Source: a virus. From it: DNA of 28,069 nt. This document shows, piece after piece, positions 1 to 7,970 of the stretch. Position 1 is the stretch's first letter. Every line of letters starts with the position of its first letter. The notes under the pieces were generated by a model. It was not told where the DNA came from. It did no database searches and saw nothing but the letters and a program-made list of their open reading frames with translations. Location: IMG/VR virus record IMGVR_UViG_3300032011_000089, positions 1 to 28,069 of that record. One strand, 5' to 3'. Both the position numbers and the translations under genes were made by a program.

Positions 1-573
1 CAGATCGATAACCAAGCCGCTAACGTGGGGTGGGCAATTATTAGAGCGCACAAAAGAGGACAACAAGAAGGGAATTTGTCGAGAAATAGCCCCTTGAAAG
101 GTGGCGAATTCTTTTATGAAAGTGGCCACATCTATTATTTTGTTTTTTATCTCGTGATGGGTAAAGTAATCAGACACAAATTTATCATATATCGTGTCCA
201 AGTATTTTCTATAGTGGGTCGCATAGTCCTCCCACCCTCTTGTCGGTGTTATGTTGCGATATACACTAACTTGAGAGCCAGGTTTGCGTAAAAACTTAAC
301 TTCCATAGATTCAACCATCTCTTCAAACGCTTTTGCTACAATGTCAACCACCTCAACACCATTTTCAGAGTCTATCGTGGCTAAGACATTCAAAGTGTTT
401 GCTGGAGACAAAATGCCCCCTGCTCTGTTGAAAAGTATGGTCTTTCCTGCTTGAGAAACCTTTCCATAGCTCGGCTTTTCAACGGAGTCAAAAAGCAAAT
501 CGGTCGAAGAGGTGTACTTTCCGGACATAAACTTATATTTATTCCTCTCGCTGAAGAGGTCTTTTGCATTCAT
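1..573 (-). CDS. Unrecognised virion-region protein, 3' end beyond the left edge
   Basis: Reading the minus strand from the ATG at 573-571 gives 191 codons without a stop to base 1, so the gene continues out of the window. The start lies 13 bases after the TAA of the large hub-like gene, with AAGGG upstream in the gap, which fits translational coupling. The protein begins MNAKDLFSERNKYKFMSGKY and is mixed alpha/beta in character, with no signal peptide or membrane segment. It is rich in aromatic and charged residues in its second half (around YRKYLDTIYDKF) and reaches SNNCPPHVSGLVIDL at the edge. I do not recognise the family. Its place directly after baseplate genes suggests another baseplate or tail structural protein, but this is inferred from context alone. 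The reading frame is sure; the function is not. Confidence 0.8.
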   Translation of the reverse strand, partial: MNAKDLFSERNKYKFMSGKYTSSTDLLFDSVEKPSYGKVSQAGKTILFNRAGGILSPANTLNVLATIDSENGVEVVDIVAKAFEEMVESMEVKFLRKPGSQVSVYRNITPTRGWEDYATHYRKYLDTIYDKFVSDYFTHHEIKNKIIDVATFIKEFATFQGAISRQIPFLLSSFVRSNNCPPHVSGLVIDL

Positions 574-586
574 TGTGTTTTTGCCC

Positions 587-3500
587 TTAGTCATTCTTTT
601 TCAGCCTGCCCTTTCCATATCGCTTTTCCACTATACCACCAATGCCTGTGCGGTCGCCAACACCCCTAGTGCTCGGATCGTCCTTGATGCTTGTTTCTAG
701 TAGGCCTCTTAACCCTATTTCGAGCACATCGCTCGGTATGGCCTGCACCTTTGCTGCGTCTTCCGCCTTGTCTATGGTCATGCTACCGGGGCCTAGACCA
801 TATGATTGAAATTTGCAGCCCAATTGGGTTTCATATTTTCCAGAAGCATCAATACTATTCAGAATCTCAACAACACGGTAGTATCCGCCGAGGCCAATTC
901 GAGCGGCGGCTGAATTGCTTTTACCGAGAGATCCGACGCCGGCCATGCTGGGGTTGATAAAAAGCATCTGACCTCTGCTAAAGAATGGGTTCCCCACCAT
1001 GTTAATAGTCGCATTATATGGCTTCCTGAGATAGACTGCTGCTGGTGAGGTGCTCTCTTCTGCTGCGGCCATGGCGTTTAGTACATTTGATTCTAGTTGC
1101 CCTGGAACATCTGCTTGTTCAAACTCTATACTTTTTATTATTCCGGAATCTTGACCAACGAAAAAGTGAGGTATGCCTTTGGCCATATCGCTAGTGTAAT
1201 TATAGAGCCTATTTTCTGGAAAACGACACCTGGATGTTATCAGGTGATAGTTGGTCATCTTTCTTCCTACAATTTGAGTGTCGTAAGCTACGTTTTTTGG
1301 CATCTTGTCCTTTATAAGTTCTGATGTGTCGTCATCGACCAATATTCTCGAACTCCAAGTTGGGTGCTTTTCGGGGCCGTAAAGCTCGTGTCTGCCATTC
1401 ATCAAGCCAAAGATGTCGGCGTCAGGATATCTTGAGGAGCGTTGCTTGTCATCAAGTAACATGAAAGTGTCCATCTCTGTTCCGAAATTTGCCCTGGGGA
1501 GTATCTGCCTGTATTCCCCAACCTGAGAGTACGCATCATCAAGCATGCTCGAAAGCAAGCTGGAAACGAACTTGTCGAATGTCATAAATGGGTTTTTATT
1601 TTCTGTTATGTTTTTTTGTACCCACAAAAGTAAGTTATCAAAAGAAATTGGAAGGTCTGCCAGATTGTATATTCTGTCTTCCCTGTTTTTTCTCTTCTCT
1701 TGTTCAAAGATAGAGTTCTCTCCATCGGTCTTTTTCAAGACCACGTTCAAATCTGCATCTCGACTCGAATACTGTATGGTAAAGTCTGCTGTATCACCGA
1801 TGACCCCCTTTGCCTCGTTTACCACAACTGGACCCATGATAAACTTGTGCTCTCGCAAGGCCGCATCGTTCCCGTATGCTGTCATTAAAAAGGCGTCGAA
1901 GATGTCCCCAACAGTGACATATCTGATATTGAGGTACTGTCCATCCTCTCTTCTTTCTGATCTAGTTTTTGAAATGTGAGCGAACAAGTCTGCAACAAAA
2001 CCATCGATATCTTCAAGGCCGCTCGTCTTTGTAACTCCTCCGGCGACATTGACGCCTTGAATCTTCTCTAGCTTAGTATCTGAAAACTTACCGTCGATCT
2101 CGTCGAGATCTCTCATCTTTTCTATAAAGTTAGTAGTTGAGCGATATACAGCATCGCTGTGCTGTTGTATAAGCTCTATATCACCGTATGTATCTGCTCC
2201 CTCGATGGCATCCATGACCGGATCATTATCGCCGATATAAACGGAAATCCAGTCGGCCATGTCTATCCTCCCGGTAGAGTCATCAGGAAAAGTGTTCTGG
2301 TATAAAGTTCCTGCCTCGTCAACATCCACACGGTAATGTGGCAGTTCAGCGCCTTTGGGTTGTATTTTCCATACCTGTATAAAAGCTGTGTCAATTGTGT
2401 CGTCTTCGCCTGGCGTAAAGGTCACTATCGGCACGTTGGTTGACAACATAAGCATGTCTTTCAGGCGGCCAGTGGCGTCAACTTCGGGACTGGTCGTTTG
2501 GGCGATGCCTCTGCCAACGGTACCGATAGCCTCCGAATACCTGTCATCAATACCGGGCTTGTGTCCAGCGACAACATATTGTTCGTAGTTATAGTCAGAA
2601 GCACTGAAGGCCCCGTGATCCATGTATACAGCTCTGGCGCTTTTTTTTGGCACCCTTCTGGTCTTCACGATCTTTTGTTGGGAGAGAACATCTTGTTTTT
2701 GCACTTGGAATAATTTTATTCTGTTTAGAGACAGTAAGTTGTTAACAATCCACTTGCAGTTCATTGCTGACTCTGCTTCTCTCGCTCTGGCGTCGATATC
2801 AGTGCGATGCTCTTGTTCGTACTTGGAGTAGATCTTTTTCATCTTCTCGTATGCTAACTTTGCTTCTTCGTTGTTAGCTAAAAGGTCAGAAGTAATGTTT
2901 CCAACGGCTGCCTCCAACATTCCTCCGGTGGCGCTGTTTTTTTCTCTAAGTTTTCTATGCTCTTCGTCAAAAGTTCTCTTATATCTCAAGAAAGCTTCTG
3001 CTTGTTTTTTGACTGCCTTATCTTCGCTCTTGCTAGCTTCGAATATTGCCTTCTCTACAACATTGGCTCTAATTTGGTCCCTAAACATGCCACTTTTTAA
3101 ATTAGAGAACAGAGGATTTTGAGCAGCTGCGGCAAGGCTCGCTATGTAGCTCAATGTGAGAGAGATAGAGCCATCCTGGTTGAAGTTGATGTCGTGGTTT
3201 ATGAGTGAAAGCTCAAAACGAACACAAGTCCTCTTTATTTCTTCCAGCACCTCAGTGCCGATGGATTGATATATCTCATTGTTGGCCATGGCTCCCTCTG
3301 CAACATTCCAACCTACCTCTACTAAAATTTTGTATTGGTTTTCGTCAACTTCTTCGCCTCTTCCTCTTTCCGGAGCAAAGAGTTCTTGAGCAGAGTACTT
3401 TCTTCCAACCTCATCGGTTCTTGTCACGAACAATTCATTTATGTTTTCCATTCGAAGTGTCAGGTCTGCAGCATAGGTTTGCAGTCTTTTGTCCGGGGTG

Positions 3501-3967
3501 TCTGTGATATCTCCGCTCAGTTTCCACTCGAACCTCTGGATGCCTATACCCGAGCCATTGAATGCCTCGCCATTCATTATTTTTCTCGGATCGTACCTGT
3601 TTGCTCCCGCCGTTGCTGGGTCGTCTTGACCTGAGCCCACAAAGCTGTCAAATGAAATTTCAGTGTACTCTCCGGACTTTAAGGTCTTCTTATAAAATCG
3701 CAGCTTAGGGGTAAACATAGCTAACTGATATGGTCGCAGATTAAGTATGGTGGAAAAGTTGTTTGAAAACATTTGATTGTGTAAAAAAACGGGGTCTTCG
3801 GTGGTCACGCAGGAAAAATGTTTATAACCTCTGCGGGTTGGGCGATGCAAAAGAGCCTCTTTAATAACTTCTTGCAAGTTAAGGAGCAAGACAGCCTGTT
3901 CTTTGGCGACCTCGGGCCTAACTTTGTCCAATTCCTCTTGAGAAATTTGTTTTGGTGCATTTGTCAT
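587..3967 (-). CDS. Large baseplate hub-like structural protein
   Basis: This 1,126-residue protein follows the LysM protein with one base between stop and start. The first ~300 residues are beta-rich, with the stretches RFEWKLSGDITDT and LINHDINFNQDGSISLTLSY. Residues of roughly 310-430 are highly charged and helical, probably coiled coil. A C-terminal beta domain near residues 990-1060 contains GGYYRVVEILNSIDASGKYE, which resembles the part of gp27/late-control-D hub proteins that ends in a 'G-Y-Y-x-V ... G-x-Y-x-T' strand pair. No lysozyme or peptidase motif was seen. It is much longer than T4 gp27 (391 residues), so it may combine hub functions or carry inserted domains. It ends in a basic tail (KRYGKGRLKKND). 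Structural role and baseplate location are likely from position; the hub assignment is tentative. Confidence 0.6.
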   Translation of the reverse strand: MTNAPKQISQEELDKVRPEVAKEQAVLLLNLQEVIKEALLHRPTRRGYKHFSCVTTEDPVFLHNQMFSNNFSTILNLRPYQLAMFTPKLRFYKKTLKSGEYTEISFDSFVGSGQDDPATAGANRYDPRKIMNGEAFNGSGIGIQRFEWKLSGDITDTPDKRLQTYAADLTLRMENINELFVTRTDEVGRKYSAQELFAPERGRGEEVDENQYKILVEVGWNVAEGAMANNEIYQSIGTEVLEEIKRTCVRFELSLINHDINFNQDGSISLTLSYIASLAAAAQNPLFSNLKSGMFRDQIRANVVEKAIFEASKSEDKAVKKQAEAFLRYKRTFDEEHRKLREKNSATGGMLEAAVGNITSDLLANNEEAKLAYEKMKKIYSKYEQEHRTDIDARAREAESAMNCKWIVNNLLSLNRIKLFQVQKQDVLSQQKIVKTRRVPKKSARAVYMDHGAFSASDYNYEQYVVAGHKPGIDDRYSEAIGTVGRGIAQTTSPEVDATGRLKDMLMLSTNVPIVTFTPGEDDTIDTAFIQVWKIQPKGAELPHYRVDVDEAGTLYQNTFPDDSTGRIDMADWISVYIGDNDPVMDAIEGADTYGDIELIQQHSDAVYRSTTNFIEKMRDLDEIDGKFSDTKLEKIQGVNVAGGVTKTSGLEDIDGFVADLFAHISKTRSERREDGQYLNIRYVTVGDIFDAFLMTAYGNDAALREHKFIMGPVVVNEAKGVIGDTADFTIQYSSRDADLNVVLKKTDGENSIFEQEKRKNREDRIYNLADLPISFDNLLLWVQKNITENKNPFMTFDKFVSSLLSSMLDDAYSQVGEYRQILPRANFGTEMDTFMLLDDKQRSSRYPDADIFGLMNGRHELYGPEKHPTWSSRILVDDDTSELIKDKMPKNVAYDTQIVGRKMTNYHLITSRCRFPENRLYNYTSDMAKGIPHFFVGQDSGIIKSIEFEQADVPGQLESNVLNAMAAAEESTSPAAVYLRKPYNATINMVGNPFFSRGQMLFINPSMAGVGSLGKSNSAAARIGLGGYYRVVEILNSIDASGKYETQLGCKFQSYGLGPGSMTIDKAEDAAKVQAIPSDVLEIGLRGLLETSIKDDPSTRGVGDRTGIGGIVEKRYGKGRLKKND

Positions 3968-3968
3968 C

Positions 3969-4310
3969 TTAGATATCCAATACCGCTAACAATCTAGACA
4001 CAGGGCCTGGGATGTATATCTCATCTCCTGCACTTGGGTGATGATCTGTCGGCTTTTGGTTAAACCACGCTATCACCCACCATAACCTAGAGTCACCATA
4101 ATACTTGTGAGCCAATTTGTAAAACTTATCGCCGGTGCTCCAGTAATGTAGAGTAAAGTCTAAGTTCTCCATCATCTCGTCAGTCACTGGCTCTATCTTT
4201 GGTGAAGAGAAATGAGTAATCGCTCTATCTAAGTTCCTGGCCTCTCTTGGCTTTTTATAAAGACTTAGAGTATTGTTTAAAATTGCTTTGTTAAAGTTTC
4301 TCCGCGACAT
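3969..4310 (-). CDS. LysM-domain baseplate protein (gp53-like)
   Basis: This 113-residue protein has a LysM-like segment over residues ~52-105: HYWSTGDKFYKLAHKYYGD, then RLWWVIAWFNQ and GDEIYIPGP. The pattern of G-D-x-xx-KLA-xx-YYGD, a tryptophan-rich helix and a final G-x-x-I-x-I-P is the LysM type found in phage baseplate proteins, including T4 gp53 of the inner wedge. In that setting it acts in protein assembly rather than in binding peptidoglycan. The N-terminal 50 residues are basic and probably extended. The Shine-Dalgarno AGGAG overlaps the TAG stop of the gene upstream, and the next gene starts two bases after this stop. A position between a tube-cap protein and a hub protein supports a baseplate role. 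It is shorter than T4 gp53 (196 residues). Confidence 0.7.
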   Translation of the reverse strand: MSRRNFNKAILNNTLSLYKKPREARNLDRAITHFSSPKIEPVTDEMMENLDFTLHYWSTGDKFYKLAHKYYGDSRLWWVIAWFNQKPTDHHPSAGDEIYIPGPVSRLLAVLDI

Positions 4311-4319
4311 AACTTACTC

Positions 4320-5051
4320 CTAATCAAATATTGGCTTCTTGTAGGGAAAAGCTTTTACTTGTGGTTTCTTTTCCGTTGTCCACCCCAGCTCGTGAGTGTG
4401 CAAGACAGTGAACTCACACTGAAGCTTTATTGTTTGCGGGAACAAATGATTTGTTCCTGACTTCTCAATGACGCCCTCTTCGAGTTCTGGTGTGTATGTG
4501 AAGCCGCTTATAACCCCCAAAAGGCCACTATCCTTAGCTGTTCCGATCTCTTTCCCTTCCTTGCTCGAATCTGTTATCAAGTTCATCATCTTCAACTTAA
4601 ATATCGGTGGTGCAACAAGAGTGTTGGCAGATATGCTAGAGTTTCCTGGATCTACCTCTTCATAAACCGGATATAGCATCGACATTAAACGTGAACACTT
4701 CTGCAAGTTTCTTTCTGCATCTGCTTCGCCAAAAGATGGAACTGTCCACCCAAGGCTCATGATCCTTTGTGTACCTTGGAAGTTGACCAAGGGGTCCATC
4801 CTGCCAAAAACAGGTGTCCTTTCCCATTCTGACATATACTGATCTTCAAACATTGTTAAAAATGCCTTGAAATAAACAGACTTACCACTTGGCACATGAA
4901 AAATTTCAATGTACTGCTTTTTATTTTGCGCTATTATGTCGGTTGGGTCCTGTCTGGTGCCCAAATGCTTAAAGGCCTCTTTGTGGGCCTCCTTTGGTGC
5001 CTTCTTGTCGTCTGACGTCTTGCTTGTTTTTCTATTTAAGTTCTTTACCAT
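4320..5051 (-). CDS. Baseplate tail-tube cap/initiator protein (gp48/gp54-like)
   Basis: This 243-residue protein has a lysine-rich, polar N-terminus of ~35 residues. A core follows, containing FKAFLTMFEDQYMSEWERT and VFGRMDPLVNFQGTQRIMS, then LGWTVPSFGEADAERNLQKC. The 'F-x-A-F-L-T ... W ... V-F-G-R-x-D-P ... F-Q-x-T-x-R' pattern is what I associate with T4 gp48/gp54 and related tube-initiator proteins, which sit on the hub and provide the platform on which the first tube ring forms. T4 also places 48 and 54 directly after the tape measure gene 29, as here. The start has a strong GGGGG ribosome site that overlaps the TAG stop of the tape measure gene. Which of gp48 and gp54 it matches cannot be decided by eye. 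Confidence 0.6.
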   Translation of the reverse strand: MVKNLNRKTSKTSDDKKAPKEAHKEAFKHLGTRQDPTDIIAQNKKQYIEIFHVPSGKSVYFKAFLTMFEDQYMSEWERTPVFGRMDPLVNFQGTQRIMSLGWTVPSFGEADAERNLQKCSRLMSMLYPVYEEVDPGNSSISANTLVAPPIFKLKMMNLITDSSKEGKEIGTAKDSGLLGVISGFTYTPELEEGVIEKSGTNHLFPQTIKLQCEFTVLHTHELGWTTEKKPQVKAFPYKKPIFD

Positions 5052-5059
5052 ATTTCCCC

Positions 5060-7354
5060 CTAAGTAAAGCTAATCTTTGGGCCGTTTGCGCCAGCAGAGC
5101 CGGGCTTTAATGCGCTATTCACAACGCTTCTAATACCTGCCGTCAACTTACCTGTATCATTCATCTCCAAGTTGCCGCCGACATCAAGCTTCAAGTTTAT
5201 ATTTTGTTGGGACATGGCCTGATTAGCTGCTACAGTATCCGCAACCAAGCCAGCAAAGTTTGTCGCTGCTGGAGTTGTTTGTATTGGAACCATAGCCTCG
5301 CCTGATTGGGCTGTAATGTTAACATCTTTACCTGTTCCATGCTTATGGCCAATGCCGCCGCCTTCGTGGAAAACAGCATCGGCGGCCATGCCGCCAAGTA
5401 TAGAGCCAAGAAGAGCTCCACCAGGGACGGGGATCAAGGCACCGAGGGCACCGCCAAGAGCTGTGCCCAAAAAGACTCCCCAGTCTTTCGCTTCCGGTGT
5501 TTCGCCAGCTGCAAAGCTTGACAACAAACCCAGGCCGCCCATCAACAAGCCGCCGAGTCCACCTCGGCCCATCTTGCCTAATTTGCCCATGCCTTTGCCG
5601 CCCTTTACGCCTCCGATGTCGCCACCAGACTTATCAGCAGCATTTAGCTGCGTGGCAGATTTAGCAGCTTGCAAAGTACTGGATGCCAGCGCCTTCATGC
5701 TGCCTGCTAATTTTGCAACTCCCATCGAGATAAGTCCGAGTGGCAGAACCATGCCCATCATTACCTTTCCGAATGTACCAGTTCCGTTTATTACCCAAGA
5801 CACACCTTGTATAAGTTTGTTGAACATATCCATCACTGGGCCGAAAGCCACACCGAAGGACTTACCAAGCTCAGTTAAGCTGGACATTAGTGTTTGTGAT
5901 TTATCTAACAACTCTTGGAACTGCTCTTGAGTTACTCCGTTTGGATCTCCGCCGTCAGGGAAAATACCTCCCTTGAAGGCTTTTTGAATCGTATCCACGT
6001 CTGTGCCGAGTATGTTTGCGAGACTGTTCAGTTCGGTGAAGTTCATGTTGGTAACATCTTTTCCAGTGGCCTGCAACTGTCCCCTCAGCATATTCAGGGC
6101 ACCGTTCATATCTCCTGTGGCTGCTCTCTTAAAGAGCTCCATTCCGTCAACACTGGTTCCGAACATTGCGTTAAGTTGTCCCGCTGCAGTAACCGAATCA
6201 TTAAAGCTTCCCGCAAAACGCAGGCCAATGTTAGCTAACTCGTCAATGGAAGCACCTGTCGCTTTTGCTTGGCGCTCAAGGTTTGCGAAAATCTTTACGC
6301 TATCCCTACCAAAAGCCTGAAGCTTTGGCATCAACCTTCCTAAGTCTTGGCCGATCTCATCAATAGATGCGCCTGTCTCCATAGAGAGGCCGGCAATATC
6401 CATCGTAAGTTGAGCTGCTTCTTGTGATGTCATCTCAAATGCTGAAATGAAAGTGTTCATTGTGGCCGAGGCTACATCTACAGAGAGGCCCAGTTCGTTA
6501 AGTAGGCCAATGTTCTGAGCTAGGTTTGAAGATAGCAGTTCTCCTGCATCTTGTCCTGCTAACGCGCCAATGTTTGTCTTTAGCTCTTTCGCAGCGGAAC
6601 CAAGGCTTTCCATGCCAACAAAAGTACCAATAGAGGAGTTATAGATATTATTTAATTGACTATTGAACTCTCCACCTGCAGAAGCAGCAAGATTAAACTG
6701 GGCTTTCATTGAGTCCAAGGCCAGCGACAAAGCTATAGATACTTCTGCGAACTTTTGAAACAATGACAAACCGACGGACAGTGGGTTCATCATCTCTTTG
6801 AAGCCGCCGGCCATGCCTGACAAGAAACTCTCTGTTCCTTCTTGGGTTGAAAAGACTTTTGCCATTCTTCCGACTACTGTGTTGTTGATATCTCTTTCTA
6901 TACCGAGAATGCCAGACATAGTGTCAAGAGTGCTTTCTGCTGCCGCTTTTCCGTCCTCTCTCTGATCTCTCGTGTTTTTCTGTGAGGATAAAACAGCTGC
7001 TGATGCTTTGGCTTTTCCTGCTATCAGATCTCTTTGTTTTCTAAGGTCTGCTATCTCTTCCTTACTTAGCTTTGACATAACCTCTCGGCTAGCCAACTGA
7101 GCGTCAAAAGCCTGAAGCTTTAACTGTTCTTCTTGCAGTATCTTTTCGTTGTCCTGAAGTTGTTGGTCTGATATCTCTGCCTTTAGTTGTTGTACTTTTA
7201 GTTCGGCTTGAGAACGTTCGTATGCCGTTGCCGCAGTATCGGCTATATCCTTTTGAATCTGTAGCTGTGCCTGCAATTGTGCTGTGTTTTGCTTATTGAG
7301 CTCAAATGCTTCTGCTATTTGTTCTTTTGTGGGTGGTGTGTTCTCTTCTGCCAA
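5060..7354 (-). CDS. Tail tape measure protein (gp29 position)
   Basis: This 764-residue protein sets tail length and is threaded through the tube. Residues ~1-150 are a charged, glutamine-rich coiled coil. The centre (~170-480) is alanine-rich and helical, with repeated 'MxTGASIDEIGQDLGRL' and 'ATGASIDELANIGLRF' units typical of TP901-type tape measures. Residues ~510-680 hold hydrophobic and glycine-rich segments (GMVLPLGLISMGVAKLAG and LGGALGALIPVPGGALLG) that could insert into membrane. The C-terminal FHEGGGIGHKHGTG followed by SGEAMVPIQT is a common tape-measure ending. At roughly 0.15 nm per residue the tail would be near 115 nm. The start is TTG, because an in-frame TAA lies just upstream, AGGAG sits 9 bases away, and no ATG occurs for ~90 codons. 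The Shine-Dalgarno overlaps the preceding gene's TAG stop. Confidence 0.88.
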   Translation of the reverse strand: MAEENTPPTKEQIAEAFELNKQNTAQLQAQLQIQKDIADTAATAYERSQAELKVQQLKAEISDQQLQDNEKILQEEQLKLQAFDAQLASREVMSKLSKEEIADLRKQRDLIAGKAKASAAVLSSQKNTRDQREDGKAAAESTLDTMSGILGIERDINNTVVGRMAKVFSTQEGTESFLSGMAGGFKEMMNPLSVGLSLFQKFAEVSIALSLALDSMKAQFNLAASAGGEFNSQLNNIYNSSIGTFVGMESLGSAAKELKTNIGALAGQDAGELLSSNLAQNIGLLNELGLSVDVASATMNTFISAFEMTSQEAAQLTMDIAGLSMETGASIDEIGQDLGRLMPKLQAFGRDSVKIFANLERQAKATGASIDELANIGLRFAGSFNDSVTAAGQLNAMFGTSVDGMELFKRAATGDMNGALNMLRGQLQATGKDVTNMNFTELNSLANILGTDVDTIQKAFKGGIFPDGGDPNGVTQEQFQELLDKSQTLMSSLTELGKSFGVAFGPVMDMFNKLIQGVSWVINGTGTFGKVMMGMVLPLGLISMGVAKLAGSMKALASSTLQAAKSATQLNAADKSGGDIGGVKGGKGMGKLGKMGRGGLGGLLMGGLGLLSSFAAGETPEAKDWGVFLGTALGGALGALIPVPGGALLGSILGGMAADAVFHEGGGIGHKHGTGKDVNITAQSGEAMVPIQTTPAATNFAGLVADTVAANQAMSQQNINLKLDVGGNLEMNDTGKLTAGIRSVVNSALKPGSAGANGPKISFT

Positions 7355-7366
7355 TTCTTATAGCTC

Positions 7367-7690
7367 CTATTTGAAAGGCCAAGTAATGCCAGTAGAGCGT
7401 TCGAATTTATCTATGGCAGATTTAAGCTTGAACTTACTTCGATATGTTTGAGGGTTATCGAGGCCATATTTCTTATAATTTTGAAGATATCTCTTCTCTC
7501 TTCCCAAAACTCTTGAGAAGTCCTTTATTTGACTTTTCGTTCCCTTGATGGTCATTGGAACCCTTGGTCCACCGAACATATAGTTCATGATACTCTTGAT
7601 ACCGAAGCCAAATGATTTCAACCAACTCTCGTTCATATCATCAGTTTTAGTTAAGTCAATTTCAATAGTTGTTAATTCTTCATTTTCCAT
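7367..7690 (-). CDS. Small protein of unknown function before the tape measure
   Basis: This 107-residue protein has an acidic N-terminus (MENEELTTIEIDLTKTDD) and a basic C-terminal two-thirds. The C-terminal part contains IKDFSRVLGREKRYLQNYKK and ends in FERSTGITWPFK. No membrane segment, cysteine motif or catalytic signature is visible, and I cannot name a family. The ATG start is preceded by GAGGG at a 7-base spacing. It is the first gene after a strong terminator and the ACTATTTA element, and its TAG stop forms part of the ribosome site for the tape measure. Adjacency suggests a tape-measure partner or chaperone, but this is inference from position only. Confidence 0.75.
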   Translation of the reverse strand: MENEELTTIEIDLTKTDDMNESWLKSFGFGIKSIMNYMFGGPRVPMTIKGTKSQIKDFSRVLGREKRYLQNYKKYGLDNPQTYRSKFKLKSAIDKFERSTGITWPFK

Positions 7691-7710
7691 AGCAAAACCC
7701 TCGTTCTAAG

Positions 7711-7718
7711 TAAATAGT
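7711..7718 (-). promoter_or_regulatory. Candidate late-promoter element ACTATTTA
   Basis: The minus strand reads GCGACTATTTACTTAG, placed between the terminator at 7734-7764 and the ATG at 7690, with 20 bases to the start. The same octamer lies after two other terminators in this window. Promoter function is inferred from position and recurrence; no -35 partner is claimed. Confidence 0.4.
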
Positions 7719-7733
7719 CGCATATTAAAAAAT

Positions 7734-7764
7734 AAAAGCCATGCTTTATCATCGCATGGCTTTT
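7734..7764 (-). terminator. Factor-independent terminator inside the end of the gp51-like frame
   Basis: An 11-bp perfect stem (AAAAGCCATGC at 7734-7744 paired with GCATGGCTTTT at 7754-7764) has a 9-base loop. On the minus strand it is followed by a T-rich run. T-runs on both sides would let it work in both directions. The stop codon of the small gp51-like frame (7751-7749) lies in the loop, so translation of that frame would run through one arm of the hairpin. Confidence 0.85.
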
Positions 7765-7970
7765 TTCTTTTCTTCGTTCTCCATCTTTATTTGTTTCACC
7801 AGTCTGTCCAAAAACCATCTTCGCAATTGTACCGGCAAATTATATGCCTCGGAGAAGCTCCAATTTCCATAATATTTCAAGTGAAATATTTCTTCGTATA
7901 CAGTTTCAGCATACTCAGAGTTCAGGCCAAAAAAAGTTGGCGGTAACAGGCACCTCCAGGGCCTGCTCAT
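7749..7970 (-). CDS. gp51-like baseplate hub assembly protein; start uncertain, possible frameshift extension
   Basis: This frame overlaps the 3' end of the gp26-like gene in the +1 (equivalently -2) frame. The recognisable part is residues after the T7 run: GLNSEYAETVYEEIFHLKYY, then GNWSFSEAYNLPVQLRRWF and a charged tail. Small phage proteins with the 'W-S/T-F-x-E-A-Y-N-L/M-P-V-x-L-R-R/x-W' pattern follow gp26-type genes in many contractile phages and are compared with T4 gp51, a hub-assembly factor. The ATG at 7970 is given as the start for lack of a better one. It has no clear ribosome site, and the first ~14 residues would be an out-of-frame reading of the gp26-like gene. The open frame extends to a TTG at 8009. 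Alternatively the protein is made only as a frameshift extension of the upstream gene, giving a product of about 341 residues. Confidence 0.6.
   Translation of the reverse strand: MSRPWRCLLPPTFFGLNSEYAETVYEEIFHLKYYGNWSFSEAYNLPVQLRRWFLDRLVKQIKMENEEKKKAMR

Noticed and set aside
5316-5930. 204-codon plus-strand open frame
   Set aside because: It is antisense to the tape measure gene. It is proline- and alanine-rich as expected for the reverse of its glycine/alanine-rich region, with no ribosome site and no neighbouring plus-strand gene.
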